Source: Bacillota bacterium (lineage in GTDB: Bacteria > Bacillota > DTU030). Taken from it: a DNA stretch of 7,883 nucleotides. A program made the translations under genes and the position numbers. Under the pieces are notes generated by a model that saw only the letters and a program-made list of their open reading frames with translations, did not search any database and was not told the origin of the DNA. Shown one piece after another: positions 1 through 7,226 of the stretch. Position 1 is the first letter of the stretch. Every line of letters begins with the position of its first letter. The DNA lies in NCBI GenBank assembly GCA_012841005.1, contig DUVO01000287.1:1-7883 (forward strand), given 5' to 3'.

Positions 1-7
1 ACCGGTA

Positions 8-1180
8 ATGAGGATAATAATTGCTCCCGACTCCTTTAAAGGAAGTCTGACGGCGGCCGAAGTTGCAGAAGGCATAGAAAGGGGTGTAAAAAGGGCTTTA
101 CCCCAGGTAGAAACTATCACTGTTCCCCTGGCCGATGGCGGAGAGGGCACTGTTGACGCTTTGGTTTCTGCCACAGGGGGAAGGATTAGAATAAAAGAGG
201 TGACCGGCCCCCTCGGGGAAAGGGTGGAGGCGCAATTTGGTCTTTTGGGCGACGGGGAGACCGCCGTTATTGAGATGGCTACGGCTTCGGGATTACCCCT
301 GGTGCCGCCGGGAAAACGCAACCCCATGTTAACAACTACCTATGGGACCGGGGAACTGATCCTGGCGGCCCTGGAAGAAGGCTGCCGGCGGATTATTATT
401 GGCATTGGCGGCAGCGCGACCAATGACGGGGGGGCCGGAATGGCCCAGGCTTTGGGGGTTAAGCTGCTCGATGAAAAGGGGCAGGATATTCCCTATGGCG
501 CTGCCGGCCTGGCCAGGCTCGCCCGCATTGACGTTTCTTCTCTGGACAGGCGCCTTGCTCAGGTAGAGGTCCTGGTTGCCTGCGATGTCGACAACCCCCT
601 TACCGGCCCCAGGGGGGCAGCCCGGGTTTATGGTCCCCAGAAGGGGGCCGATCCCCAAATGGTAGAGGAACTGGATCAAATTCTCGGGAGGTTTGCTGCT
701 ATTTTATTGCGGGATCTGGGAATCGCTGTGCAGGACATCCCGGGTGCCGGTGCTGCCGGCGGATTGGGAGCGGGTTTATTGGCTTTCCTTAAAGGCCGAC
801 TGGCTCCCGGGGTAGAACTGGTGCTCTCAGCCGTTAAGCTGGAAGAAAGGATCCAAAGGGGTGCCGACCTGATAATAACCGGAGAAGGGGCGATTAACGG
901 GCAGACTGTGTATGGGAAGGCACCCATCGGGGTGGCCAGGTTGGCCAAAAAGTACCAATTGCCGGTAATTGCCATTACGGGGAGTATTGAGCCTGGAGCG
1001 GAGGCGGTCTTAGCGGAAGGTATCGATGCTGTGGCAGCTATCACTCCCGGCCCCATATCCCTGGCGGAGGCCATGGAAAGGGCCGGGGCGCTGGTAACTG
1101 ACTGTGCGGAAAGGGTAATGCGGTTGCTGGTGGTGGGGGGTAAAATTTCCTCTGGGCAGACACCTGCTCAAGGAGGGTAG
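8..1180 (+). CDS. glxK: Glycerate kinase (GarK/GlxK family)
   Basis: Cytosolic kinase that phosphorylates D-glycerate with ATP. Characterised GarK-type members make 2-phosphoglycerate, which enters lower glycolysis. The 390-residue product matches the family's usual length of about 380. Recognisable blocks are the N-terminal APDSFKGSLTA (6-16), PLADGGEGTVDAL (40-52), TYGTGELI (111-118), the glycine-rich GIGGSATNDGGAGMAQALG (132-150), ACDVDNPLTGPRGAARVYGP (191-210), GAAGGLGAGLLAFL (248-261) and TGEGAINGQT (291-300) followed by GKAPIGVA. The ATG at 8 gives the canonical family N-terminus, but its ribosome binding site lies beyond the window edge. In the TGEG motif residue 297 is Asn, where the homologues I recall carry Asp. 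The C-terminal tail (about 377-390) looks dispensable. A hairpin terminator lies about 80 nt downstream and the next gene has its own promoter, so this gene appears to end a transcription unit that starts outside the window. The family assignment is firm. The symbol glxK versus garK is a convention I cannot resolve. Confidence 0.95.
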   Translation: MRIIIAPDSFKGSLTAAEVAEGIERGVKRALPQVETITVPLADGGEGTVDALVSATGGRIRIKEVTGPLGERVEAQFGLLGDGETAVIEMATASGLPLVPPGKRNPMLTTTYGTGELILAALEEGCRRIIIGIGGSATNDGGAGMAQALGVKLLDEKGQDIPYGAAGLARLARIDVSSLDRRLAQVEVLVACDVDNPLTGPRGAARVYGPQKGADPQMVEELDQILGRFAAILLRDLGIAVQDIPGAGAAGGLGAGLLAFLKGRLAPGVELVLSAVKLEERIQRGADLIITGEGAINGQTVYGKAPIGVARLAKKYQLPVIAITGSIEPGAEAVLAEGIDAVAAITPGPISLAEAMERAGALVTDCAERVMRLLVVGGKISSGQTPAQGG

Positions 1181-1260
1181 GGGGGCTTGTCAAGGACTTA
1201 TGTCCGGGTAGTATCCCAGTCTAAGGGCCAGATTGATTATCCACTTGGAGCGTTACCTTC

Positions 1261-1294
1261 CCCATCCCAGCAATGGGATGGGTTTGGTATTTTT
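1261..1294 (+). terminator. Rho-independent terminator after glycerate kinase
   Basis: A perfect 9-bp stem is formed by CCCATCCCA (1261-1269) and TGGGATGGG (1274-1282), closed by the GNRA-type tetraloop GCAA. It is followed by the T-rich tract TTTGGTATTTTT (1283-1294). It lies 80 nt after the glycerate kinase stop and just before the rodA promoter, so it separates the two transcription units. The T tract is interrupted by GG and A, so termination may be incomplete. Confidence 0.7.
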
Positions 1295-1312
1295 CACCTT
1301 TCGGCCAGGGAA

Positions 1313-1341
1313 TGGACGAGCATCCGGGAATGGGATATAAT
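1313..1341 (+). promoter_or_regulatory. Sigma-A-type promoter for rodA
   Basis: The -10 box TATAAT (1336-1341) is a perfect match. The -35 box TGGACG (1313-1318) matches TTGACA at 4 of 6 positions, with an exact 17-bp spacer. Transcription would start near 1348, giving a leader of about 37 nt before the GTG start. It sits directly after the terminator hairpin, as expected for an independent unit. The CCGGGA (1324-1329) and TCCCGG (1361-1366) arms flank the -10 box and could form a weak dyad, but I give that little weight. Confidence 0.65.
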
Positions 1342-1370
1342 GATGGGGGAGTAACACTTATCCCGGTGAT

Positions 1371-1376
1371 GGGAGG
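1371..1376 (+). promoter_or_regulatory. Ribosome binding site fixing the GTG start of rodA
   Basis: GGGAGG lies 8 nt upstream of the GTG at 1385. This supports the GTG over the ATG at 1400, which would be 23 nt away and would remove the first five residues (MIERR). Confidence 0.75.
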
Positions 1377-1384
1377 CAGTCGCA

Positions 1385-2494
1385 GTGATTGAACGCCGGA
1401 TGCTAAAAAATCTCGATCTCCTTCTGCTCCTGACGGTGGCACTAATTATGGCTATAAGCCTGGTGGTGATTGCCAGTGCAACCCATGCCAATATTAATGA
1501 GGGTGCTGACCCTTATTATTATGTAAAACGCCAGGGGCTGGTCATTTGTGCAGGTTTAATTGCCCTGGTGGTGATTCTTGCCCTTGATTATCATACCGTG
1601 GCCCAGTATGCCAACTACATCTATGTGGCCAATCTCGGCTTGTTGCTGGCTGTTTTGGCCTTGGCGAAAGATGTTAAGGGGGCAGGGCGGTGGATAGATG
1701 TTGGTTTTTTTCGCCTTCAGCCCTCTGAGTTTGCAAAAATCCTGCTAATTATTACCCTGGCTAATTATCTGGCCAACACAGCAGGGGAAATGGACAAAAT
1801 AACTGATCTATTTCCCCTTTTGCTCCATGTAGCCATTCCAATGCTTTTGATCATGCTCCAACCGGACCTGGGTACGGCCCTGGTTTTGCTTGCCATCCTC
1901 ATGGGGATGATGTTCGTTGCCGGGATAAAAATTCAGCACTTATTCTCCCTGGTTCTCGCCGGTGTAGCAGCTTTCCCCTTTTTCTGGCATTTCCTGAAGG
2001 ACTACCAGAAGAATCGCCTTTTGGTTTTTCTCGATCCCAGTATAGACCCGACGGGTTCGGGGTACCACGTGATCCAGTCTATAATAGCTATTGGGTCCGG
2101 GCGCTTGACGGGCCAGGGCCTTTTTGCCGGCCCTCAGAACCAGCTCAATTTTCTCCCGGAGCAACATACCGATTTTATTTTTTCTGTGGTCGGTGAGGAG
2201 ATGGGCTTTGTTGGGGCAAGCCTTCTCTTATTGCTCTATTTTATCGCTATTTACCGGGGTATTCATATTGCCCTTCATGCCCGGGACCTGTTGGGGACCC
2301 TGTTAGCGGTGGGTGTTGTTAGTATGTTGACCTTCCAGGTTCTGGTGAATGTGGGGATGACCATTGGTATTATGCCCGTTACCGGTTTACCCCTCCCTCT
2401 TTTTAGTTATGGTGGTAGTTCCCTGCTCTCAACCCTGCTGGGAATTGGTCTCCTCCTCAATGTGGGAATGCGCAGGCAAAAGATACTGTTTTGA
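1385..2494 (+). CDS. rodA: Rod-shape peptidoglycan polymerase RodA (SEDS family)
   Basis: Integral membrane glycosyltransferase that polymerises lipid II into glycan strands during cell elongation, working with a class B penicillin-binding protein that is not in this window. The 369-residue length fits RodA. About ten hydrophobic segments are visible, roughly at 11-30, 51-68, 76-94, 117-130, 142-158, 162-179, 184-201, 267-290, 302-325 and 337-360. Family motifs are KGAGRWIDVG (98-107) with RLQPSEFAK (110-118), PDLGTALV (160-167), NRLLVFLDPSIDPTGSGYHV (210-229), LPEQHTDFIF (257-266) and LPLPLFSYGGSS (335-346). By alignment, Asp263 of HTDF is the catalytic aspartate of SEDS enzymes. The LPEQHTDFIF and NRLLVFLDP wording favours RodA over FtsW or SpoVE. 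The gene has its own promoter and is followed 14 nt later by the DUF89 gene, so the two are probably co-transcribed. It is not beside mreBCD or min genes here. A sporulation paralogue cannot be excluded. Confidence 0.93.
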   Translation: MIERRMLKNLDLLLLLTVALIMAISLVVIASATHANINEGADPYYYVKRQGLVICAGLIALVVILALDYHTVAQYANYIYVANLGLLLAVLALAKDVKGAGRWIDVGFFRLQPSEFAKILLIITLANYLANTAGEMDKITDLFPLLLHVAIPMLLIMLQPDLGTALVLLAILMGMMFVAGIKIQHLFSLVLAGVAAFPFFWHFLKDYQKNRLLVFLDPSIDPTGSGYHVIQSIIAIGSGRLTGQGLFAGPQNQLNFLPEQHTDFIFSVVGEEMGFVGASLLLLLYFIAIYRGIHIALHARDLLGTLLAVGVVSMLTFQVLVNVGMTIGIMPVTGLPLPLFSYGGSSLLSTLLGIGLLLNVGMRRQKILF

Positions 2495-2499
2495 AAGGG
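2494..2499 (+). promoter_or_regulatory. Ribosome binding site for the DUF89 gene
   Basis: AAAGGG begins on the last base of the rodA TGA stop and lies 9 nt before the ATG at 2509. A second weak site, AGGG (2505-2508), would serve the ATG at 2515. An in-frame TTG at 2491 would overlap rodA by 4 nt but has no comparable site. The arrangement suggests translational coupling to rodA. Confidence 0.55.
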
Positions 2500-2508
2500 T
2501 GTTCAGGG

Positions 2509-3366
2509 ATGAGAATGTCTATGGACTGTATTCCCTGTATGATGCGGCAGATTGTCGATGCTGCCCGGCGGGCAAAGGCCGATGAAGGCGCCCAGAGGCG
2601 TATCTTGACCGGGGCCTGTGAGTTATTGGCCCGGGGGCTAAACAATGAAGAAATGACCGTTGCCGTCTGCCGTGATCTGAACCGGCTGGTGGTGGAAGAG
2701 ACCTCTGTTGAAGAACCCTACCGGGACATAAAGGAACGTCATATCAAAGAGGCTCTGACTTTATATCCCCGGCTCAAGGAAAGGGTGGTCAATTCCCCGG
2801 ACCGTCTCCTGGCAGCGCTGAAGACGGCTGCAGCTGGAAATGTTCTGGACATCTTCATCGATGTAGAGGCCCGGGTGCAAGACGTGGAAGGGATTTTGAA
2901 ACAGGAATTTGCCCTCTGCTGTCTGGAGGAATTCCGGCAGCAGCTTTCCCAAAGCACTGATATTCTGATATTGGCCGATAATGCCGGGGAGACAGTATTT
3001 GACCGGATCCTGATTGAAGAACTGGGGAAAAAGAATGTTGTTTATGCTGTCAAGGATAGTCCCATTGCCAATGATGCAACCCTCAGGGATGCCAGGGAGT
3101 CGGGGCTGGAAGAAGTAGCCACCCTGATCTCAGCCGGCTGCAGCACAGCGGGTACCTTGCTGGCAGACTGCAGTGAGGAATTTAGACGTTTATTTTCTGA
3201 GGCTGATATTGTACTTTCCAAGGGTATGGGGAATTACGAAGCCCTTTCCGAATCCTCGCGTCCTATTTTCTTCCTCCTCAAGGCCAAATGCCAGCCGGTG
3301 GCCGATGATATAGGGGTTCCCCTGGGGAAACTGGTCTTTGCCCGCCAGGAGGATATAGGGAAGTAG
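2509..3366 (+). CDS. DUF89 / ARMT1-like damage-control phosphatase
   Basis: Predicted cytosolic, metal-dependent phosphatase of the DUF89 family. Characterised members hydrolyse unwanted or damaged phosphometabolites such as sugar phosphates. The substrate here is unknown. From the ATG at 2509 the protein has 285 residues. It opens with MRMSMDCIPC, carrying the CxxC pair (Cys7, Cys10) seen in the prokaryotic subfamily. An alpha-helical N-terminal half leads into the catalytic domain: ADNAGETVFD (156-165), where Asp157 and Asn158 are the likely metal ligands; VKDSPIANDATLRDA (181-195); and KGMGNYEALSE (238-248), then LLKAKC and a C-terminal GVPLGKLVF. All expected blocks are present and nothing looks broken. 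I prefer ATG 2509 over TTG 2491 because the shorter form matches the family N-terminus and has a ribosome binding site. ATG 2515 is also possible. The gene follows rodA by 14 nt and ends in a strong terminator, so it is the last gene of the rodA unit. A link to cell-wall precursor repair is only inference. Confidence 0.9.
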   Translation: MRMSMDCIPCMMRQIVDAARRAKADEGAQRRILTGACELLARGLNNEEMTVAVCRDLNRLVVEETSVEEPYRDIKERHIKEALTLYPRLKERVVNSPDRLLAALKTAAAGNVLDIFIDVEARVQDVEGILKQEFALCCLEEFRQQLSQSTDILILADNAGETVFDRILIEELGKKNVVYAVKDSPIANDATLRDARESGLEEVATLISAGCSTAGTLLADCSEEFRRLFSEADIVLSKGMGNYEALSESSRPIFFLLKAKCQPVADDIGVPLGKLVFARQEDIGK

Positions 3367-3368
3367 GG

Positions 3369-3406
3369 AAAAAGGGTGTTTCGCCAGGGAGCGAGACACC
3401 CTTTTT
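3369..3406. terminator. Bidirectional terminator between convergent operons
   Basis: A 16-bp stem pairs 3369-3384 with 3391-3406. It has a single T-G wobble (3380/3395) and a 6-nt loop, CAGGGA. The arms begin with AAAAAGGGTGT and end with ACACCCTTTTT, so each strand ends in a T run after a GC-rich stem. It starts 3 nt after the DUF89 stop. Its right arm overlaps the TAA stop (3405-3407) of the ABC gene read on the other strand. It should therefore terminate both transcripts. Confidence 0.9.
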
Positions 3407-5270
3407 ATCCTGCCTGGGTGGTGCTAAACTGGCTTTTATAGATATCTGCATAAAATCCATCCTGCGCCAGTAGCTGGGTATGGGTGCCCTGTTCCACAAC
3501 TTCACCGTTATTCATTACCAGAATAAGATCCGCGGTGCGGATGGTGGAGAGACGGTGGGCGATGACAAAGCTGGTCCGACCTTTCATTAATTGGGCAGTC
3601 GCCCTTTGGATGAGTATTTCCGTTCTGGTATCGACATTACTGGTGGCTTCATCGAGGATCAGTATGGGCGAATCGGCCAGGATGGCCCGGGCGATGGTTA
3701 TGAGCTGCTTTTGCCCCTGGGATAAATTGGACGCATCCTGGTTTATCACTGTATCATAACCCTGGGACAGGGTACGGATAAAATGATCCACCTGGGCGGC
3801 TTCAGCGGCCCGGATAATTTCTTTTGTGGTGGCATTTGCCCGGCCGAAGGCGATATTGTCCTTGATGGTACCGGTGAAGAGCCAGGTATCCTGCAGTACC
3901 ATCCCAAAGATGTTCCGCAGTACACTCCTTTTAATATTTCTGATATCGACACCGTCTATGGTAATGCGTCCCCTATTAACATCATAAAAACGCAGCAGCA
4001 AGTTAACCAGGGTGGTTTTTCCCGCCCCGGTGGGCCCGACGATGGCCACCGTCTGGCCGGCTTGAATATCGATATTCAGATCCTTGATCAACATATTGTC
4101 GCTACTGTACCCGAAGTAGACGTGTTCAAAGCGCACATCACCCCGGGGGGCAAAATGGTTCAGGGCTTTTTCGGCGTCGGCAATTTCTTCCTCTTCGTCC
4201 AGCAATTTAAATACCCGTTCCGCTGCCGCAATGGTAGATTGGAGGATATTGGCAATATTTGCCGTCTGGACAATGGGGTGGGTAAACTGCCTTGAGTATT
4301 GAAAAAAGGCCTGGACATCGCCAAGGGCAATTGTGCCCTGGGTGACAAAAATACTGCCGACTATGGCAATAAGCACGTAACCGATATTGTTGATAAAACC
4401 CAGGAGGGGCATAATGATTCCCGACATGAATTGGGCCTTCCATCCTGCTTCATACAGGCGTTGGTTGATTGTTTGAAAACGGGCCAGGGATTCTTTTTCA
4501 TAGTTAAAGGCTTTGACAATTAAATGGCCGCCGTACATTTCTTCGACATGGCCGTTGAGGGCACCCAGTTCCTCTTGTTGGGCCGCAAACTGTTTTTGGG
4601 AGTGGCGGGTTACCTGCGCTGTGACATAAAAGGACAGGGGCAGTGTCACCAGTGTGATTAATGTTAGCCACCTGTTGATGGTTGCCATCATGATCAGGAT
4701 ACCGGTAAGGGTGACAATTGCCTCGATTATTTGGGTCATGCTTTGCTGCAGGGTGCTGCCGATCAGATCCATGTCGTTGGTTACCCGGCTGAGGATGTCG
4801 CCGTGGGGATGGGAATCGTAATACTTGAGGGGGAGGCGGGTGAGCTTTGTGCGGACCTTGTTGCGCAGGTCATAAACCATTCTCTGGGAAACGCTGGCCA
4901 TAATAAAAAATTCCAGGTAGCGGAAAAGGGAACTGGCCAGGTAGAGACCAACCAGCAGGAGGAGGATTTTCCCGATTCGGGAAAAATCGATACCGGCCCC
5001 GGAAACCTGGTTTAACCTATCCAGCATGCCGGTGAAGATAATGGTAGTAACCCGGCCAATGAGTCTGGGACTCAAAATAGTAAAGACAGTACCACTAATG
5101 GCGGCGAAGATAACGAAGGACAGGGAGAGCAGGTGGGGCTTGAGGTACTGTAAAAGCCGGAATAAGGATCGTTTGAAATCATGTGGTTTTTCCACGGGCA
5201 GGGCCATGGGAGGTACGCCTCTTCTGGGTCGCAATCCGGGGGCTTTCTGTTGTTTGTAACTGTTGCTCAT
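3405..5270 (-). CDS. Heterodimeric ABC exporter, consensus-site subunit (YfiC/TM288-like)
   Basis: Membrane permease fused to an ATPase, one half of a type IV ABC exporter that likely moves lipophilic compounds or drugs outward. The 621-residue protein has a basic, proline-rich N-terminal extension (1-33), typical of the longer partner in such pairs. A six-helix domain follows (helices near 47-67, 101-123, 178-198, 200-220, 285-308 and 313-338), then the nucleotide-binding domain from about 378. Motifs are Walker A GPTGAGKT (412-419), Q-loop Gln460, signature LSQGQ (516-520), Walker B LILD with catalytic Glu541, D-loop SNVD (544-547) and switch His572. The ATPase residues are all canonical, but the signature is LSQGQ instead of LSGGQ, as in TM288. 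The ATG overlaps the upstream gene's stop as ATGA, and AGGAGG (5283-5278) lies 7 nt before it, so the start is secure and translation is coupled. The stop lies in the shared terminator. The substrate cannot be read from sequence. Confidence 0.95.
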   Translation of the reverse strand: MSNSYKQQKAPGLRPRRGVPPMALPVEKPHDFKRSLFRLLQYLKPHLLSLSFVIFAAISGTVFTILSPRLIGRVTTIIFTGMLDRLNQVSGAGIDFSRIGKILLLLVGLYLASSLFRYLEFFIMASVSQRMVYDLRNKVRTKLTRLPLKYYDSHPHGDILSRVTNDMDLIGSTLQQSMTQIIEAIVTLTGILIMMATINRWLTLITLVTLPLSFYVTAQVTRHSQKQFAAQQEELGALNGHVEEMYGGHLIVKAFNYEKESLARFQTINQRLYEAGWKAQFMSGIIMPLLGFINNIGYVLIAIVGSIFVTQGTIALGDVQAFFQYSRQFTHPIVQTANIANILQSTIAAAERVFKLLDEEEEIADAEKALNHFAPRGDVRFEHVYFGYSSDNMLIKDLNIDIQAGQTVAIVGPTGAGKTTLVNLLLRFYDVNRGRITIDGVDIRNIKRSVLRNIFGMVLQDTWLFTGTIKDNIAFGRANATTKEIIRAAEAAQVDHFIRTLSQGYDTVINQDASNLSQGQKQLITIARAILADSPILILDEATSNVDTRTEILIQRATAQLMKGRTSFVIAHRLSTIRTADLILVMNNGEVVEQGTHTQLLAQDGFYADIYKSQFSTTQAG

Positions 5271-6991
5271 GCAATTTCCTCCTCTGAAAGCTGGGAAAAG
5301 ACTATTTCTTTGTACACGCCGTTGGTGGCCAGGAGTTCTTCATGGGTACCGATACCGGCGATCCTGCCTTTTTCCAGGACAATAATTTGGTCAGCATCCC
5401 TTATCGTGCTCACTCTCTGGGCGATAATAATTACTGTAGCACCGGCAGTTTCCTCCTTCAGGGCAGCCCGGAGTTTGGCATCGGTTTTGAAGTCCAGGGC
5501 GGAAAAGCACTCGTCAAAAATATAGATTTTGGGTTTGTGCACCAGGGCCCGGGCGATGGCCAGTCTTTGTTTTTGACCACCGGAGATGTTTTTGCCCCCC
5601 TGGGCGATTTCGGAAGCAAAACCGGCCGGTGTCCTGGCAATAAATTCCGTGGCCTGGGCAATCTCTGCGGCCTTGACCACTTCTGCGTCGCTTTTGTCTT
5701 TGCCAAAGAGGATATTGTCCCGGATGGAACCACTAAATAGAATCGCCTGCTGGGGGGCAAACCCGACCTTGGCCCGCAGGTCTGCCTGGGTCATAGACCG
5801 GATATCAACTCCGTCCACCAGTATGCTGCCACTGTCGATATCATAGAAGCGGAGAAGCAAACGGGACAGGGTAGATTTTCCGGAACCGGTGCCTCCAATT
5901 ATGGCTGTAACCTGGCCGGGACCGGCAGAAAAGGAGATGTTGTATAGAGCCGGACGTTCTGCGCCCGGGTAACTGAAGGTGACCTTTTTAAATTCCACAA
6001 ACCCACGCATATCCTCTATGGGCACCGGTACTTGTGGGTCGCGGATTTCGGGAACTGTATCTAAAACTTCGCTGATCCTGTGGGCAGAGGCTAAAGCCCG
6101 GGGAAGTTGCATTAACATGAAGGATATGGCCACCAGGGAAAACATAATGTGCATCCCGTATTGGATAAAGGCCATAAGGTCCCCCACCTGCATAAAACCA
6201 CTGTCAATACGCAGACCGCCGAACCAGATTATTCCGATAGTGGTTAAATTCATAACTAACATCATGGCAGGCATCATCACGGACATTACCTGGTGGACTT
6301 TGATGGTGGTAGTGGTGTAGTCTTGATTGGCCCCTTGAAAGCGCTGTTTTTCGTAGTCCTCGCGGTTAAAGGCCCGGATAACCCGGATTCCCGTCAGACT
6401 CTCCCGGAGAACTAGGTTTAAGTTATCGAGCTTGACCTGCATCTTTTGGAAGAGGGGAATACCCCGGCGCCCAATGATGGTGATCAGGGCAAAGAGCAGG
6501 GGCAGGACTGTGACAAAAATAAGGGACAGGGCCGGGTCGAGGGAAACAGCCATTATTATCCCGCCGATACTCATAAGGGGCGCCATGGCCATCATGCGCA
6601 ACCCAAACAGTAAGACCATTTGCAGCTGGGTGATATCGTTTGTGGTCCGGGTGATCAGGGAAGCTGTGCCAAATTTATCGAACTCGTGGAGGGAGAAATT
6701 TTCCACCTGGGAAAAAACCTTTTCCCGGAGAACCCGGGCGAAGGCGGCGGAAACCTTGGCTGATTGGTGGTTCGCCGCTATGGAAGCGATTCCTCCTAGG
6801 GCCGCCACCAACAGCATGCGGCTGCCGATAGCTATAATATAGGCTGTGTCACCCCTGGTAATTCCGTTATTTACAATCTCGGCCGTAAGGGTTGGCAGGT
6901 ATAGCTCAGTAAGGACCCTGACCATAACCAGGGTAAGGGCGGCGGCAATGGACAGGCGAAAGGGTTTTAAGTAGTGAAAGAGTTTCCCCAT
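5267..6991 (-). CDS. Heterodimeric ABC exporter, degenerate-site subunit (YfiB/TM287-like)
   Basis: Partner half-transporter of 574 residues, the usual size for the shorter subunit. The six-helix membrane domain has helices near 14-34, 50-72, 125-148, 152-174, 236-259 and 269-292. The ATPase domain starts at about 330. Motifs are Walker A GGTGSGKS (366-373), Q-loop FAPQQ (411-415), signature ISGGQ (469-473), Walker B YIFD with Glu494, D-loop SALD (497-500) and switch region AQR (524-526). Gln525 replaces the usual switch histidine. This change is known from the degenerate subunit of heterodimeric exporters such as TM287, although here the catalytic Glu is kept. Its ISGGQ would complete the partner's intact site. 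The start at 6991 is supported by AGGAGT (7006-7001), 9 nt upstream. The gene is first in a two-gene operon driven by the promoter at 7116-7144, with a leader of about 115-120 nt. The drug-exporter role is a family-based inference. Confidence 0.95.
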   Translation of the reverse strand: MGKLFHYLKPFRLSIAAALTLVMVRVLTELYLPTLTAEIVNNGITRGDTAYIIAIGSRMLLVAALGGIASIAANHQSAKVSAAFARVLREKVFSQVENFSLHEFDKFGTASLITRTTNDITQLQMVLLFGLRMMAMAPLMSIGGIIMAVSLDPALSLIFVTVLPLLFALITIIGRRGIPLFQKMQVKLDNLNLVLRESLTGIRVIRAFNREDYEKQRFQGANQDYTTTTIKVHQVMSVMMPAMMLVMNLTTIGIIWFGGLRIDSGFMQVGDLMAFIQYGMHIMFSLVAISFMLMQLPRALASAHRISEVLDTVPEIRDPQVPVPIEDMRGFVEFKKVTFSYPGAERPALYNISFSAGPGQVTAIIGGTGSGKSTLSRLLLRFYDIDSGSILVDGVDIRSMTQADLRAKVGFAPQQAILFSGSIRDNILFGKDKSDAEVVKAAEIAQATEFIARTPAGFASEIAQGGKNISGGQKQRLAIARALVHKPKIYIFDECFSALDFKTDAKLRAALKEETAGATVIIIAQRVSTIRDADQIIVLEKGRIAGIGTHEELLATNGVYKEIVFSQLSEEEIA

Positions 6992-7049
6992 AGAACCATC
7001 ACTCCTGCTTGTTGTGGACTACCTTTAATGGGGGGAGCTTGCCTGCTGG

Positions 7050-7062
7050 AGCCCTCTGGGCT
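7050..7062 (-). repeat. Short perfect inverted repeat in the ABC operon leader
   Basis: AGCCC and GGGCT arms surround a 3-nt centre, forming a 13-bp dyad about 50 nt downstream of the predicted transcription start. It could be a repressor operator or a small RNA hairpin. On the transcript, the GGGCU arm can alternatively pair with AGCUC a few bases downstream (7038-7034), so two mutually exclusive folds exist. No T run follows, so it is not a terminator. Confidence 0.4.
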
Positions 7063-7115
7063 GTTAATTATCCTTTAAACATTAGTTGGCATAACGCAAA
7101 TTCTGTGCCTAATTA

Positions 7116-7144
7116 AGTATATGTTATTTTCCCTGGGGTTTCAA
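7116..7144 (-). promoter_or_regulatory. Sigma-A-type promoter for the ABC exporter operon
   Basis: Read on the minus strand, the -35 box TTGAAA (7144-7139) and -10 box TATACT (7121-7116) each match the consensus at 5 of 6 positions, with an exact 17-bp spacer that is A-rich near the -10. Transcription would start near 7109. This leaves about 118 nt before the ATG at 6991, long enough to hold regulatory structure. It is the best promoter in the window by box quality and spacing together. Confidence 0.75.
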
Positions 7145-7226
7145 TAACACACCACTACAGGCATATGAATGACTTTTTTCTCCTATTAGCAGCAATAAAA
7201 TATTTATCGGAAAATTTGCCCAACAG

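Noticed and set aside
676..1074. A 132-codon minus-strand frame within the glycerate kinase gene
   Set aside because: It is antisense to conserved kinase motifs and has low-complexity Ala/Pro/Ser composition. It is a shadow frame.
1192..1203. GGAC/GTCC small inverted repeat after the glycerate kinase
   Set aside because: It has only 4 bp per arm and no T run, and the clear terminator lies further downstream at 1261-1294.
1324..1366. CCGGGA/TCCCGG arms flanking the rodA -10 box as an operator
   Set aside because: The arms are short, far apart (31 nt) and in GC-rich surroundings, so chance occurrence is likely.
3783..4295. A 170-codon open frame on the plus strand inside the ABC subunit gene
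   Set aside because: It is antisense to the well-conserved ATPase domain and has no family resemblance or ribosome binding site.
6432..6842. A 136-codon plus-strand frame opposite the other ABC subunit
   Set aside because: Its Arg- and Ile-rich composition mirrors the complementary membrane-domain codons, and no motif is visible.
7086..7115. TTGGCA as a plus-strand -35 box for the kinase
   Set aside because: No acceptable -10 box lies 16-18 bp downstream. TAATTA is a poor match, and the predicted start would be far from the gene.
7161..7188. GCATA followed 16 nt later by CCTATTA, resembling a forespore sigma-G promoter
   Set aside because: The -10 has a mismatch and the spacing is slightly short. 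Such short degenerate motifs are expected by chance in A+T-rich DNA.
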